From: Planctomycetota bacterium
Lineage (GTDB): Bacteria; Planctomycetota; UBA8108; UBA1146
Direction of reading: 5' to 3'
Assembly: GCA_014240375.1 (NCBI GenBank)
Contig: JAAZXB010000001.1
Location: 178,110 to 242,109, forward strand
Length of the DNA stretch: 64,000 nt
This document shows positions 47,115-56,362 of the stretch, in pieces. The number at the start of each line of letters is the position of its first letter. Position 1 is the stretch's first letter. Under the pieces are notes generated by a model, which saw only the letters and a list, made by a program, of their open reading frames with translations, did not search any database and was not told the origin of the DNA. Both the position numbers and the translations under genes were made by a program.

Positions 47115-48005
47115 TCAATCCTGCATGAAGTCTAAACGATGCTTGCTGCATACCTGGCGCAAGCGGCTCATGATCCTCGAGTGCAGTTGACAGACTCGAG
47201 ATTCTGAAAGGTGCAGATAATCTCCGATCGCCTTCATCGTCCAGCCCTCGATGTAGTAGCAATCGATGATGCTCTGCTCACGTGGGTCCAGATGCTCGTA
47301 GATGTAATCCATCATCGCCTGACGTTGCATGTCGAGATCGGGCGCCTTGGTCTTGACATCGTGAAGCACATCGATCTTTCTCAGAGAACGAGACTCTCCA
47401 TCATCTGATATCTGCTCCGAGATGGAGACCATCGAGGCTGCGGAGGCTTCTCGTTGCATCTTCTCAAATTCTTCATCGTCGACACCCAGTTGAATCGCCA
47501 TCTCGAAATCGGTGGGCTCTCTGCCGTTCTGGGTCTGGAGTTCTTTCCAGGCAGCGTCAATCTTGTTGGCGGTGGATCGGACCAGACGAGGAACCCAGTC
47601 CTGTGCCCGAAGTGAGTCGAGAATCGAACCTCGAACCCTGGTAGAGCAGTAAGACTCGAACTTGACTCCGCGAGTCAGGTCGTAGTGATCGATCGCATCC
47701 ATCAGTCCAAAGATGCCTGCACTGTAGAGGTCGTCAACCTCGACCTGCTGCGGCAATTTCATGTGAAGTCGATCGGCTGTGTAACGGACGATGGGTAGGT
47801 ATCTCTCGAGCAGATCATTCTTCAGCTCTGAACTGGGAGCTTTCTTGAAATCGATCCACGCCCGTTCGAGTACCGGGTCCTCATGCATGCGGGTCTTGCC
47901 GACCAAGGATTCGAGTTTCGGCTCCTCATGCATGCCGGGCTTGCCGACCAAGGAATCAATTGCAGGGTTTCCTTCCCTGTTCTCAGCGCTCTCAAGTGTT
48001 GTCAA
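47115..48005 (-). CDS. fliA: FliA/WhiG-family sigma factor
   Basis: A 296-residue sigma-70-type factor of group 3. Region 2 is seen in LLERYLPIVRYTADRLHMKL, VDDLYSAGIFGLMDAIDHYD and FESYCSTRVRGSILDSLRAQ; region 4 in LDPREQSIIDCYYIEGWTMK followed by AIGDYLHLSESRVCQLHSRI. This is the layout of the flagellar sigma-28. The N-terminal 50 residues are atypical and contain a tandem 15-residue duplication (SLVGKPGMHEEPKLE, then SLVGKTRMHEDPVLE). The start is TTG at 48005 with AGAGGAG 6 bases upstream. It lies 186 bases after flhG and is probably co-transcribed. Confidence 0.88.
   Translation of the reverse strand: MTTLESAENREGNPAIDSLVGKPGMHEEPKLESLVGKTRMHEDPVLERAWIDFKKAPSSELKNDLLERYLPIVRYTADRLHMKLPQQVEVDDLYSAGIFGLMDAIDHYDLTRGVKFESYCSTRVRGSILDSLRAQDWVPRLVRSTANKIDAAWKELQTQNGREPTDFEMAIQLGVDDEEFEKMQREASAASMVSISEQISDDGESRSLRKIDVLHDVKTKAPDLDMQRQAMMDYIYEHLDPREQSIIDCYYIEGWTMKAIGDYLHLSESRVCQLHSRIMSRLRQVCSKHRLDFMQD
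47865..47954 (-). repeat. 45-base in-frame tandem duplication in the sigma gene
   Basis: Two 45-base units encode residues 18-32 and 33-47 of the sigma factor (SLVGK-x-x-MHE-x-P-x-LE twice). The copies differ in only a few bases, so the duplication is recent in evolutionary terms. Confidence 0.9.
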
Positions 48006-48191
48006 TGAAGTCTCCTCTTCCTATTCAACTGCACTATTGTTCCTGATCTGCCACCGTAGGCTCCCATCGAGAGTCCATCTCGAGGATGTGGCGACTCTCC
48101 TCAGCGCAACACAACGGAGCCAATCCCCTACCACCAGTGGCAATCACCAGGCCCGGAAATGTAATTCATTCGCAAGATTCAGTTCATCTCC

Positions 48192-49076
48192 TCAAACAGA
48201 ACGCTCATGAGCACTGCTAAGATCCCCGGACCACAGGACTTTTATCCGCTGGAGGAATCCCTGGCTGCCCTGGCGTCGGGATAGCCCCAGATTTCTGGCA
48301 AGATCTCTCACGCCACGCGCTGCAGGGCAGGAAGGATAGGAGAGGGAAAAGTGCTGTCTCTTTCGCACCGACGCACTGACTCTCGGGTCCTGGAAAATGG
48401 CTCCGCAATCGCGAATCTCGTGTCCCAGGAACTGATGGGCCAGGCCAATCATTCGACTGGAGACCTGCTGAGCCTCTCCACGAGAAAGCACCTGGTTCAC
48501 CACCAACCAGTTTCGCGGAGCATCTTCCTCCTTTGAGAAGACCTTGAGCATCGCATAGGCGTCGACGATGGCCGTGGGTTCAGGAGTAGTCACTACCAGC
48601 ACTTCGCCAGCGCAGATGCAGAGATCGAGAACCGCTCGAGAAATCCCCGCACCGGTATCGATCAGCACCAGGTCAAACTCTTCGACCAATCGGCCCACGG
48701 CATCCAGTAGTCGTTGCTTTTGCAGTAGCCCTAGATCCGCGACATTGGTCAATCCGCTGGCACCGGGAAGTACCTTGACCCCTCCAGGAGCATTGATCAG
48801 GACCTCTTCAAGGGTGGCTCTTCCGTCGATCAAGTGGCCCAGGTTTCTCTTCGGATGAAGGTCGAGAAGAACATCGATGTTTGCCAGACCCAGATCACCA
48901 TCCAGTAGCACTGTGCGTAGCCCCGAGGCGGCTGCGGCCAGGGCGAGTCCGACCGAGATATTGGTCTTACCGACCCCCCCCTTGCCACTGGTCACTGCGA
49001 TGACTCGGGCCCTTCCCCTGACGGGAACGACCTTTTCTTCGACCATCATTCGAAGGCGCCAGGCCTGATCTCTCAT
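48192..49076 (-). CDS. flhG: flagellar number regulator FlhG (MinD-like ATPase)
   Basis: A 294-residue MinD/ParA-type ATPase. The N-terminal DQAWRLR helix is the segment that activates the FlhF GTPase. The deviant Walker A is VTSGKGGVGKTNISVGLAL (about 29-47), switch I DGDLGLANIDVLLDLHP and switch II DTGAGIS. It limits flagellar number and placement together with FlhF. Its start overlaps the flhF stop (ATGA). The C-terminal 60 residues (ARGVRDLARNLG...) follow the usual length. Confidence 0.9.
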   Translation of the reverse strand: MRDQAWRLRMMVEEKVVPVRGRARVIAVTSGKGGVGKTNISVGLALAAAASGLRTVLLDGDLGLANIDVLLDLHPKRNLGHLIDGRATLEEVLINAPGGVKVLPGASGLTNVADLGLLQKQRLLDAVGRLVEEFDLVLIDTGAGISRAVLDLCICAGEVLVVTTPEPTAIVDAYAMLKVFSKEEDAPRNWLVVNQVLSRGEAQQVSSRMIGLAHQFLGHEIRDCGAIFQDPRVSASVRKRQHFSLSYPSCPAARGVRDLARNLGLSRRQGSQGFLQRIKVLWSGDLSSAHERSV

Positions 49077-50428
49077 CTTCCTTCTAACACCATTTCACGG
49101 ATGGAATCCCGGGTTGCTGTATGGATGTCTTCAGGCACTTCCTGGCCACAGGTCACGTACGAAACAGGAACCTGACTGACTCCGAACAGATCCCACAGGA
49201 ACCCTTTCCTGTACGACTCGTCCTTCTTGGTGAAGATCACACGCTGGTAGCCGACCACACGAAAGGATTCAGCGGTGGCCATGATCGCCTCGGGAGCGGC
49301 AGCCAGTGACAGGCACAGATGCACCTCCACCTCGCCGATATTAGAGAGAGACTCCTTGACCTCGGTGAGACGATCGAGATCTCGCTGACTTCGGCCAGCG
49401 GTATCCACCAGAATCACATCGCAATCGGAGAAGCCTCGGATCGCTTCAGCAGCGGCACCCGGTTCGGAAACGGTCTTGAGAGGTAGTCCAAGGATCTCTG
49501 CAAATCGACGCAACTGTTCCACCGCTCCGATCCGGTAGCAATCGAGAGTGACCATTCCAACTCTCTTCTTCTCCACCAGATGGAAATGTGCCGCCAGTTT
49601 TGCGAGGGTTGTGGTTTTCCCGACACCGGTAGGTCCGACCAGGGCCACCACCTTCGGCTCGCCGCTGCTCGCTACTGAGATGGGACAGGCCTCAGGGATT
49701 CGCGCAGCCACGCAGGCTGCGACTCGCTCACGAGCGATGCTCTGGTACTGCTCCTTCTTCACCTGATCCCCGATGGGATCGCAGCAGACCATCTCGAGGA
49801 TCCTCTTCTGCGCAACCGAGGAGAATCCCGCCACCTCGCACACCGATTTCACCGCTCCGATGAACACCGGATCTTCGACGAAGATCGCTCGGTTCCCCTC
49901 GAAGGATATGACGGGTGCGGGATCGAAGTCCTCATTCACTTCTAGAGAAATATCTTTGCTGGTAGTCCCCTGCAGTGGAGAAGAAGGTGACGATTGCGAG
50001 TGCTGAGTGGCGATCGATTTCGAGTAAACCTTCAATTCCTCGGCAATCTTGTTACGAGCTCCTTCTAGCCGATAAACCAGCGTACCGGATTCCTGGTTCG
50101 TTTCGAAATTCCCCGAAACCTGCGGGACCAGATCAGGAATCGGCTCAGGAACTCGACGGGTGTCCCTGGCCAGTGGCGCCAGTTTCCCAGTCGAACTGAC
50201 TGCCTTGTTTTCCTGTGACTGGAAGAACACCGATTCTTCGGTGCGTATGATCACAACTACATCAGAAACCCCGAACCAACCGAAGAATCCCGGCCTTCGT
50301 ACCTTTCGAGACTGGACCACGATCCAATCACTGCCAAATCTTTCCTGAAGGATTCTAACTGCGGTTGCATAATCGGGTGCCACGACACGAGTGTGTCCGG
50401 CATCCGTGGATGCTATTGGCTCATTCAA
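49073..50428 (-). CDS. flhF: flagellar placement GTPase FlhF
   Basis: A 451-residue SRP-type GTPase. The N-terminal B domain carries a conserved start (APDYATAVRILQERFGSDWI) and a long linker. The NG domain holds VALVGPTGVGKTTTLAKLAA (G1), DTAGRSQRD (G3) and IFTKKDESYRKG (G4-like; TKxD kept as TKKD). The start is uncertain: TTG at 50428 or GTG at 50434, both after AGGGGGAAGG just downstream of flhA; longer frames overlap flhA. It selects the site of flagellum assembly and is followed by flhG with a 4-base overlap. Confidence 0.9.
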   Translation of the reverse strand: MNEPIASTDAGHTRVVAPDYATAVRILQERFGSDWIVVQSRKVRRPGFFGWFGVSDVVVIIRTEESVFFQSQENKAVSSTGKLAPLARDTRRVPEPIPDLVPQVSGNFETNQESGTLVYRLEGARNKIAEELKVYSKSIATQHSQSSPSSPLQGTTSKDISLEVNEDFDPAPVISFEGNRAIFVEDPVFIGAVKSVCEVAGFSSVAQKRILEMVCCDPIGDQVKKEQYQSIARERVAACVAARIPEACPISVASSGEPKVVALVGPTGVGKTTTLAKLAAHFHLVEKKRVGMVTLDCYRIGAVEQLRRFAEILGLPLKTVSEPGAAAEAIRGFSDCDVILVDTAGRSQRDLDRLTEVKESLSNIGEVEVHLCLSLAAAPEAIMATAESFRVVGYQRVIFTKKDESYRKGFLWDLFGVSQVPVSYVTCGQEVPEDIHTATRDSIREMVLEGR

Positions 50429-50456
50429 GAGCACATTCCCCTTCCCCCTGAGAAAC

Positions 50457-52646
50457 TCACCCGCTGACTCCCCAGCCTCGAGCTTCGGTCCCCGCCATTC
50501 CCCATGACTCCACGGTAACACCGTGGGCGACCTCATTGTAGGAGAGGACTGACGCCATGGGCACTTCCTTCTCCAGCAGCTTCTTGATGGCTAATCTCGA
50601 ACAGGCTGAGGTGATCAGCACCGCTGGATAGCCCGCCTCGACCTGGTCCTCGAGGGCCCTCTTCAGCGCCCCGACCACCTGATCATGGACCTCTGGCGAT
50701 AGGCAAGGCTGGGAGCCACCGATCGGCTGGTGCTCGAGCCCCTCCAGCACCAGGGTCTCGATTTCCGGGTCCACGGTGACCGCATGAAGGGTTCCCGATG
50801 CATCGACCAGTGCCGAACAGATGTTCCGACGCAGTGCCACCCGAACCACTTCTACCAGTTCTTCGGAGGACGGTTTCTCCCCTGTCTGTTGCTGAACCAC
50901 TTCACTCAGGGTCTCCAGGATCTTTTCCATGTCGCGAATCGAGACCTGCTCAGCGACCAATAACTGGAGAACTTTTTGAAGTTCACCGACCCGCAACCGT
51001 CCAGGAACCACCTCTTCGATCAGTGGCTTGAACTGGTCGCCGAGTCGGTCGAGGATCTTGCGGGTCTCACGCTGAGTCAGCAGCTCCTCGATGTTCCTGA
51101 TCACCACCTCTCGCAGGTGAAAGAGCAAAGCGTCTTGAACGGACAGAACCTTGTATCCTCGCCCCTTCTGCAGCAATTCAGCATCTTCGGGTGATACCCA
51201 CTTGGCCGGCGCACCGTAACTCTCCGCTGGCACTGGATCTCCAGAGATCCGATCGATCGGATGTTGATGATCTCCCAGCACCAGCGAACGGTTCGCCTTC
51301 AACTCTCCCCGTGCGCAGGAGTTCTCACGCAGGAAAATCTGGAACTCTTGTCGCGGAATGGCTCGCAGTTCAACGCGGGCATGAACCGACGGAATCCAGA
51401 ACCCCAGTTGCTTCTGTAGATCTTGCCGCAATTGCTGGACCCGCTCATGAAGTGAAGACCCTTCCCCTTGCGGCTCCATCAACTCATGCAGGCCGTATCC
51501 CAGCACGATACTGATCGGTTGCTGCAGAGAGAACTCATCGGCCCTGGTATCTGGCTTCTGCTGATCGATCTTCTTCCTGGCAGCGTCCTCGGTCTTGCCC
51601 ACCGCTGTGGGTTGCTGGATATCACTGGCAGCCTCTGTGATGACGCGATCCTGGCTACTGGACCAGGAGATCACTCCCAGAGTCACGGCCAGCACTCCGA
51701 GAACCAACGGCGGAAGCCCGGTGAACATCAGCCCCAGCAGGATCAACGCGGTGACCCCCATCGCTTTCGGATTGCCAAACAGTTGCCCGACCACCGCATC
51801 TCCGATTTGCCCCCGAGACGATGCTCTGGTCACCATCAATCCGGCTGCAATGCTGACGAACAGTGCCGGGATCTGCGTGACCAGGCCATCTCCGATCGTC
51901 AGGGTAGTAAAGACGCGTCCGGCCTCTGCAAAGGACATATTGTATTGCAAGATACCGATGGCGAATCCGCCGACGATGTTGATCATCGTGATGACGACAC
52001 CTGCGATCGCATCGCCACGAACAAACTTGCTCGCTCCGTCCATCGCGCCGTAGAAATCGGCCTGTTCTGCCAGTTCCTCCCGAGCAGCACTCGCTTGCTC
52101 TCCAGTGAGATTTCCAGCATTCAGGTCGGCGTCGATGGCCATCTGAGCACCGGGCATTCGATCCAGAGTGAATCGAGCCGAAACCTCGGCAATTCGAGAT
52201 GCACCCTTGGTCACCACGACGAACTGGATCACCACCAAAATCATGAAGATGATGAAGCCCACCACCACACTGGATCCGGATACGAACTCGCCGAAGAACA
52301 GAACGACATCCCCAGCAGCACCGGTACCCTCTTCCCCGGCGCGGCTGAGCACCAGTCGAGTGGTGGCGATGTTGAGGGCCAAGCGATACAGCGTGGCCAG
52401 CAGTAGCACGGAAGGGAATGAAGCGAACTCGAGCGGCTTTTTCAGGTACACGACCGTGAACAGTATCAGCACTGATAAACCGATGTTCGCCCCGAGCAAG
52501 CCATCCATCAGCTGGCCTGGCAATGGAACCAGGATTGCGATCAACATCCCTGCTAACGCCAACACCAGCGCAAGGTCTCTATTTTTTGAGATGGAGCCTT
52601 TCCAGTCGGACGGCGCCCGTAGTGTCTTGATGTTCGGCTCACTCAT
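50457..52646 (-). CDS. flhA: flagellar export-gate protein FlhA
   Basis: A 729-residue inner-membrane protein, slightly longer than typical. Eight or so transmembrane helices fill residues 25-330, with the FHIPEP-family signature PLEFASFPSVLLLATLYRLA followed by LNIATTRLVL (about 68-100). The cytoplasmic C-terminal domain (about 370-710) binds export chaperones and substrates. FlhA forms the nonameric ring of the export gate with FlhB and FliPQR. The ATG at 52646 overlaps the flhB stop. Confidence 0.94.
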   Translation of the reverse strand: MSEPNIKTLRAPSDWKGSISKNRDLALVLALAGMLIAILVPLPGQLMDGLLGANIGLSVLILFTVVYLKKPLEFASFPSVLLLATLYRLALNIATTRLVLSRAGEEGTGAAGDVVLFFGEFVSGSSVVVGFIIFMILVVIQFVVVTKGASRIAEVSARFTLDRMPGAQMAIDADLNAGNLTGEQASAAREELAEQADFYGAMDGASKFVRGDAIAGVVITMINIVGGFAIGILQYNMSFAEAGRVFTTLTIGDGLVTQIPALFVSIAAGLMVTRASSRGQIGDAVVGQLFGNPKAMGVTALILLGLMFTGLPPLVLGVLAVTLGVISWSSSQDRVITEAASDIQQPTAVGKTEDAARKKIDQQKPDTRADEFSLQQPISIVLGYGLHELMEPQGEGSSLHERVQQLRQDLQKQLGFWIPSVHARVELRAIPRQEFQIFLRENSCARGELKANRSLVLGDHQHPIDRISGDPVPAESYGAPAKWVSPEDAELLQKGRGYKVLSVQDALLFHLREVVIRNIEELLTQRETRKILDRLGDQFKPLIEEVVPGRLRVGELQKVLQLLVAEQVSIRDMEKILETLSEVVQQQTGEKPSSEELVEVVRVALRRNICSALVDASGTLHAVTVDPEIETLVLEGLEHQPIGGSQPCLSPEVHDQVVGALKRALEDQVEAGYPAVLITSACSRLAIKKLLEKEVPMASVLSYNEVAHGVTVESWGMAGTEARGWGVSG

Positions 52647-53479
52647 CGAGAGTCCCTTCTGGGTCCTTCTTGCAGAGATACTTCGGTGACGGGCTCCAGG
52701 GTTCGATCGGACAGGACCTTCTTGTGTGTGTCCCTGAGTTTCCGTCGAATCTGTGGATTCCCGAGCAGTTCTTTTCTTTCATCCTCAACTTCTCTTCGAC
52801 TCATCATCAAAGAACGACGATACACCCAGCGTCTGTGTGCCCAGTCCATCGTGGAAATGATCAACAACACTCCGCAACTCTGAAGTATCAATTTCATCGC
52901 CAACAGGCCTACCGGGATCAATCCAACAAACCCCTCGGTGGTCATTGCTGAACCGACCTCTTCAGACCGTTCCAGTAGCCCCCAGATCCCTGGCACCAGT
53001 ACGGCACCGATCGCAACCAGTTTGAGGAGTGCCATCATGATTCTGCCGACTCCATTGAAGCCGAAGAGTGTGCTGGCTCCACGAACAGGGTCGATTCTCG
53101 ACAGGTCGGGAAGTACTTCGCCGAACCGGATACGAAATCCCACCTGCAACCAGGTCATGACGATTGCGGAGACCAGCATCAGCAACATCAGCGGCGAGAT
53201 GATCTGGAGAATCTGCTCGAGCGTCCGTTGGACCAGGCCGGAAGCGGTCTGAGTATTCAATCGAAAGGTTGCAAGGCTTCCGAGACTCGTCCGTGTGATG
53301 GTGAGAAGCGCCGAGAAGATGCTACCGGAGAAGAGCAGTACGCTTCCAGCTGCCACTCCCAACACCACCGTACCGACCAGATCCTGACTGAGTGCCGCCT
53401 GACCATTCAAGCGGGCGTCTTCCAGACGCTTGTGCGTTGGAGCTTCAGTTCTCTGGTCGTGGTCATTCATCTGAAGCAT
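52643..53479 (-). CDS. flhB: FlhB, membrane domain only (no autocleavage domain)
   Basis: A 278-residue protein, about 80-100 shorter than normal FlhB. The N-terminus DQRTEAPTHKRLEDARLNGQ and the four membrane helices are standard, as is the linker MDWAHRRWVYRRSLMMSRRE with VEDERKELLGNPQIRRKLR. It then stops (LSDRTLEPVTEVSLQEGPRR) exactly where the cytoplasmic domain with the NPTH autocleavage site should begin. The stop overlaps the flhA start in the normal way, so no hidden continuation exists downstream in another frame. It should still cap the FliPQR gate but cannot perform FlhB's substrate-specificity switch by itself. Confidence 0.88.
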   Translation of the reverse strand: MLQMNDHDQRTEAPTHKRLEDARLNGQAALSQDLVGTVVLGVAAGSVLLFSGSIFSALLTITRTSLGSLATFRLNTQTASGLVQRTLEQILQIISPLMLLMLVSAIVMTWLQVGFRIRFGEVLPDLSRIDPVRGASTLFGFNGVGRIMMALLKLVAIGAVLVPGIWGLLERSEEVGSAMTTEGFVGLIPVGLLAMKLILQSCGVLLIISTMDWAHRRWVYRRSLMMSRREVEDERKELLGNPQIRRKLRDTHKKVLSDRTLEPVTEVSLQEGPRRDSR

Positions 53480-53483
53480 CGGA

Positions 53484-54317
53484 TCAGCTCCCCCCGATTC
53501 GGTCGAGGATCAGTTGCGATCCTTCCAGTCCGGTGTTCACCACGACTCCGAAGAGGTCCGCGATGAAGGGAAGAGTCATGAATAGAGCCAGCATTCCGAC
53601 TCCTGTTCGCACTGCAAATCCAACTGCAAACACATTCATCTCGGGAATCATTCGCGCCAGGATTCCCAAGCCGATGGTCGTCACCAGAAGTGCGACGCTC
53701 GCAGGGAAGGCGATTTGCAGACCCAGCAACCAGGTCTGACCTCCGATTTCTCGGGTGACCTCGGTGGCCGTTTCTACCGGAATCCCGGTCAGAAGGATTT
53801 TCCCGATCGATCCTGGCGGTACCGAATCAAAGGAGCCGCAGAGGGCAAGAATCACCAGGCGATGCCCTTCCAGTGCCAGAAAAACCAGTCCAGCAAAGAT
53901 CGTCATCAAGGTCGATGTCGGCGTGTTGGACTGGCCGGTCGTCGGATCCACCACCTGTCCGAATGCCAGGCCTGAATCCTGTCCGATCAACTGACCACCG
54001 AGGTGGGCACCCCACATCAAGATCGCTGCAGTGGCACCGAGAACCCAGCCGATCGCCAGTTCTCCGCAGATGGAGACGGCTCCAGCCAGCGGTGTTGCGA
54101 TCAACTGGCCCATTTCAAGGGTACCTCCCCCGGTCGAGGAGGAAAGGGCGATGGGCGCCACACAGAGTGCGATCAACGCGGCGATGGCAGTCTTGATCCG
54201 CATCGGAATGACCGACGACGAAAAGATCGGTAGCACCATCATCGCTCCAGAGATTCTCGTGAAAACCAGCAGCCAGCAGGTCCAGGTCGCAGTGGTGTAC
54301 TCGAATAGTTCGACCAT
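53484..54317 (-). CDS. fliR: flagellar export-gate protein FliR
   Basis: A 277-residue inner-membrane protein with six transmembrane helices. The N-terminus MVELFEYTTATWTCWLLVFT and the middle GLQIAFPASVALLVTTIGLG, MIPEMNVFAVGFAVRTGVG (about 205-225) are FliR signatures; the conserved P-x-x-N-x-F motif is present. It forms the core with FliP and FliQ. The ATG at 54317 lies 6 bases after the fliQ stop. Confidence 0.92.
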   Translation of the reverse strand: MVELFEYTTATWTCWLLVFTRISGAMMVLPIFSSSVIPMRIKTAIAALIALCVAPIALSSSTGGGTLEMGQLIATPLAGAVSICGELAIGWVLGATAAILMWGAHLGGQLIGQDSGLAFGQVVDPTTGQSNTPTSTLMTIFAGLVFLALEGHRLVILALCGSFDSVPPGSIGKILLTGIPVETATEVTREIGGQTWLLGLQIAFPASVALLVTTIGLGILARMIPEMNVFAVGFAVRTGVGMLALFMTLPFIADLFGVVVNTGLEGSQLILDRIGGS

Positions 54318-54322
54318 CTCGG

Positions 54323-54601
54323 CTATCCCCCACCCAACGCTGTGGCAGAAGCCTGGATCATCTCCCGGGTGAAGTTGGTGGCCCACCCGAGTAGCAATGG
54401 CATGAGAAGGAGCATCGCCATCGCCACTGCCAGGATCTTGGGAACAAAGGTCAGGGTGGGATCCTGAAGATGGGTCAATGCCTGGATCAGGCTTACCGCG
54501 ATTCCTACCAGCAGCATCACCAGCAAGATCGGCAATGAAAGTTGCAAGGCAACCAATAGTGCTTGCTGGAGAATATCCAGTGCCAGGTCAGCCCGTGTCA
54601 T
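54323..54601 (-). CDS. fliQ: flagellar export-gate protein FliQ
   Basis: A 92-residue membrane protein with two hydrophobic helices. PILLVMLLVGIAVSLIQALT followed by HLQDPTLTFVPKI (about 24-56) is the conserved FliQ centre. Normal length. The ATG overlaps the fliP stop (ATGA). Confidence 0.94.
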   Translation of the reverse strand: MTRADLALDILQQALLVALQLSLPILLVMLLVGIAVSLIQALTHLQDPTLTFVPKILAVAMAMLLLMPLLLGWATNFTREMIQASATALGGG

Positions 54602-55443
54602 CCGCTTACCGTCACCATCGAGGAGAACAGCAACTGTTCCACCACCAGTCCCCAGCCGTCCACCAGAACGAAGACCAGCACCTTGAAGGGGAGCGAAACA
54701 ATTACGGGGGGTAACATCAACATCCCCATCGAAACCAGCATTGCTGAAACCACCAGGTCGATCACCACGAATGGGATGTAGATCATGAATCCCATCTCGA
54801 AAGCTCGGCGCAGTTCGCTGAGGACAAAGGAAGGAATGATCACCGTGGTCGGCAAGGCATCGACAAATCCTCGGCTGATGACCCCATTTTCCTCGTAGAG
54901 TTCTTTCACCTTGGCAGGCGCACCCACTCGAGCCATCAACAACAGGTCTCCCTCGTCGATGGAGTGATACATGAACTCTCTCATGCGTGTATCTGCGTAT
55001 TCATAGGCTTGCTGCCCGGAGGGCACCTCACCAGTCGAAGGAGATGGAGTCTGTTCGGCATAGGGCTGGATGGCATTGGTGTAGATGTCACCCCAGATCG
55101 GCCCCATCACTGCAAGAGTCAGCAGGAATGACAGTCCGATCAGCACCTGGTTGGGTGGGGAATCTTGGGTTCCAATCGCCCGCCGGACGAAACCAAGAAC
55201 CACGATGATTCTGGTAAAGCAGGTGGTCAGCATCAGTAATGCAGGCGCGATGGCCAGAACCGTCGTCAGCAAGATCAACTTGATGGAGACATCGACATCC
55301 GCAGGAGATCCGCTCAAGATTCGATCGATGATGCCAGCATCCGCTCCATCTTCGGCGCTCGCCAGTGCAACGGGTGCAGAGATCAGCAAGATCACTACAG
55401 CTCCGATGACACCCAGAATCAATGAACGCCTGAAGTTGATCAC
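54598..55443 (-). CDS. fliP: flagellar export-gate protein FliP
   Basis: A 281-residue protein with a cleavable leader (LILGVIGAVVILLISAPVAL) and the FliP fold: MLTTCFTRIIVVLGFVRRAI, GTQDSPPNQVLIGLSFLLTL, LMARVGAPAKVKELYEENG and IPSFVLSELRRAFEMGFMIY, then PFVVIDLVVSAMLVSMGM. Five FliP form the gate with one FliR and four FliQ. The start is GTG at 55443, sharing GTGA with the fliO stop; a longer upstream frame is less plausible. Confidence 0.93.
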   Translation of the reverse strand: MINFRRSLILGVIGAVVILLISAPVALASAEDGADAGIIDRILSGSPADVDVSIKLILLTTVLAIAPALLMLTTCFTRIIVVLGFVRRAIGTQDSPPNQVLIGLSFLLTLAVMGPIWGDIYTNAIQPYAEQTPSPSTGEVPSGQQAYEYADTRMREFMYHSIDEGDLLLMARVGAPAKVKELYEENGVISRGFVDALPTTVIIPSFVLSELRRAFEMGFMIYIPFVVIDLVVSAMLVSMGMLMLPPVIVSLPFKVLVFVLVDGWGLVVEQLLFSSMVTVSG

Positions 55444-56306
55444 TTCTTGACCTCTCCTTCGACACTTTCGCCGAATCCCTCGAGCCGCTCCCTGAGCCAC
55501 TCGATCTCATGTCTCACATCTCTCGAAGCGGTTTCCGCGGTTTGCGAATCTTCAGCGGTCGTGTCAATGGTGCCCGTGTCCAAGACGGTGTCGAATGACT
55601 CTATGTCTTCGAATGACTCTGTGTCTTCGAATGACTCTGTGTCGTCGAATGTCCCTGTATCGAGTGTCTCTCTGTCGAATGTTTCTGATTCGAATGTCTG
55701 CTTGTGGACTGTTTCTGTGCCCGCCTCAGTTGGGGCCGATTCGCTGGGGAGTTGCAATTTGGGTCTCGGGCTCTCGCCATGGACCCGATCGATCTCCCTG
55801 GTGAACTCGACGCCATAACTGAGAGCCTCAACCTCTTGAGGATCCGTGATCACACTCAGGCAATCCATCCGACCTGAAGAAGCCCCTACCACCAGCACTC
55901 GCTCTCCTACCTTCACGACAGTGATGTTCTGACGAGTTCCCATCGGCATTCGCATCAGAACTTTCATTCGAGCATCCTTCCCGGGAATCGCTCCTGGTGC
56001 GTATTTCCTGAGCAGGAAGAAACCACCGATTCCAATTCCCGCAATGACGAAAATCGCTCCGAGCGCCTGCATCGTTCTCCATAGATTCTCACTGCCTGAG
56101 GAACTCCCTGCGGATAGCATTCCGCCATTGGCAAAACGCTCGTCCGGCATCTGAGTTCCGGCTACCCCGGAAGAACTGGAGGAATTGGGAACTGGAAATT
56201 GCTGGGCATCGATCACCGACGTGGCTGCGATGACCAGGATCGCCAACAGGAGGACCGTGCGGATCCAATTGCTCTCAAATTTCCTGCTGCTTACCTGAAG
56301 TTGCAT
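55440..56306 (-). CDS. fliO: flagellar assembly protein FliO
   Basis: A 288-residue protein with a leader, a short extracytoplasmic Ser-rich part, one transmembrane helix (about 82-103, LGAIFVIAGIGIGGFFLLRK) and the FliO cytoplasmic domain (MRMPMGTRQNITVVKVGERV, then LVVGASSGRMDCL). FliO helps assemble the FliP ring. The C-terminal 110 residues are highly acidic and Thr/Ser-rich, containing a tandem 6-residue repeat (TESFED or TESFEDI type), far longer than most FliO tails. The ATG at 56306 follows AAGGA. Confidence 0.82.
   Translation of the reverse strand: MQLQVSSRKFESNWIRTVLLLAILVIAATSVIDAQQFPVPNSSSSSGVAGTQMPDERFANGGMLSAGSSSGSENLWRTMQALGAIFVIAGIGIGGFFLLRKYAPGAIPGKDARMKVLMRMPMGTRQNITVVKVGERVLVVGASSGRMDCLSVITDPQEVEALSYGVEFTREIDRVHGESPRPKLQLPSESAPTEAGTETVHKQTFESETFDRETLDTGTFDDTESFEDTESFEDIESFDTVLDTGTIDTTAEDSQTAETASRDVRHEIEWLRERLEGFGESVEGEVKK
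55591..55662 (-). repeat. 18-base tandem repeat in fliO
   Basis: Four 18-base units of TCGAATGACTCTGTGTCT type (read on the plus strand) encode the acidic FEDTES hexapeptide repeats in the FliO tail. The first three are nearly identical; the fourth has decayed. Confidence 0.88.
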
Positions 56307-56362
56307 TGTGGTGATCCTTTCCGATCTCCTGATCTCATCGATCCCCTTTTCAGGAAACCTCA

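Noticed and set aside
50429-50536. Longer flhF start overlapping flhA
   Set aside because: The added residues match no FlhF and overlap a well-defined flhA end; a ribosome site exists at the later start.
52643-52720. FlhB C-domain hidden by a frameshift into flhA
   Set aside because: The flhA start immediately overlaps the stop and its N-terminus is normal in length, so there is no room for the lost domain.
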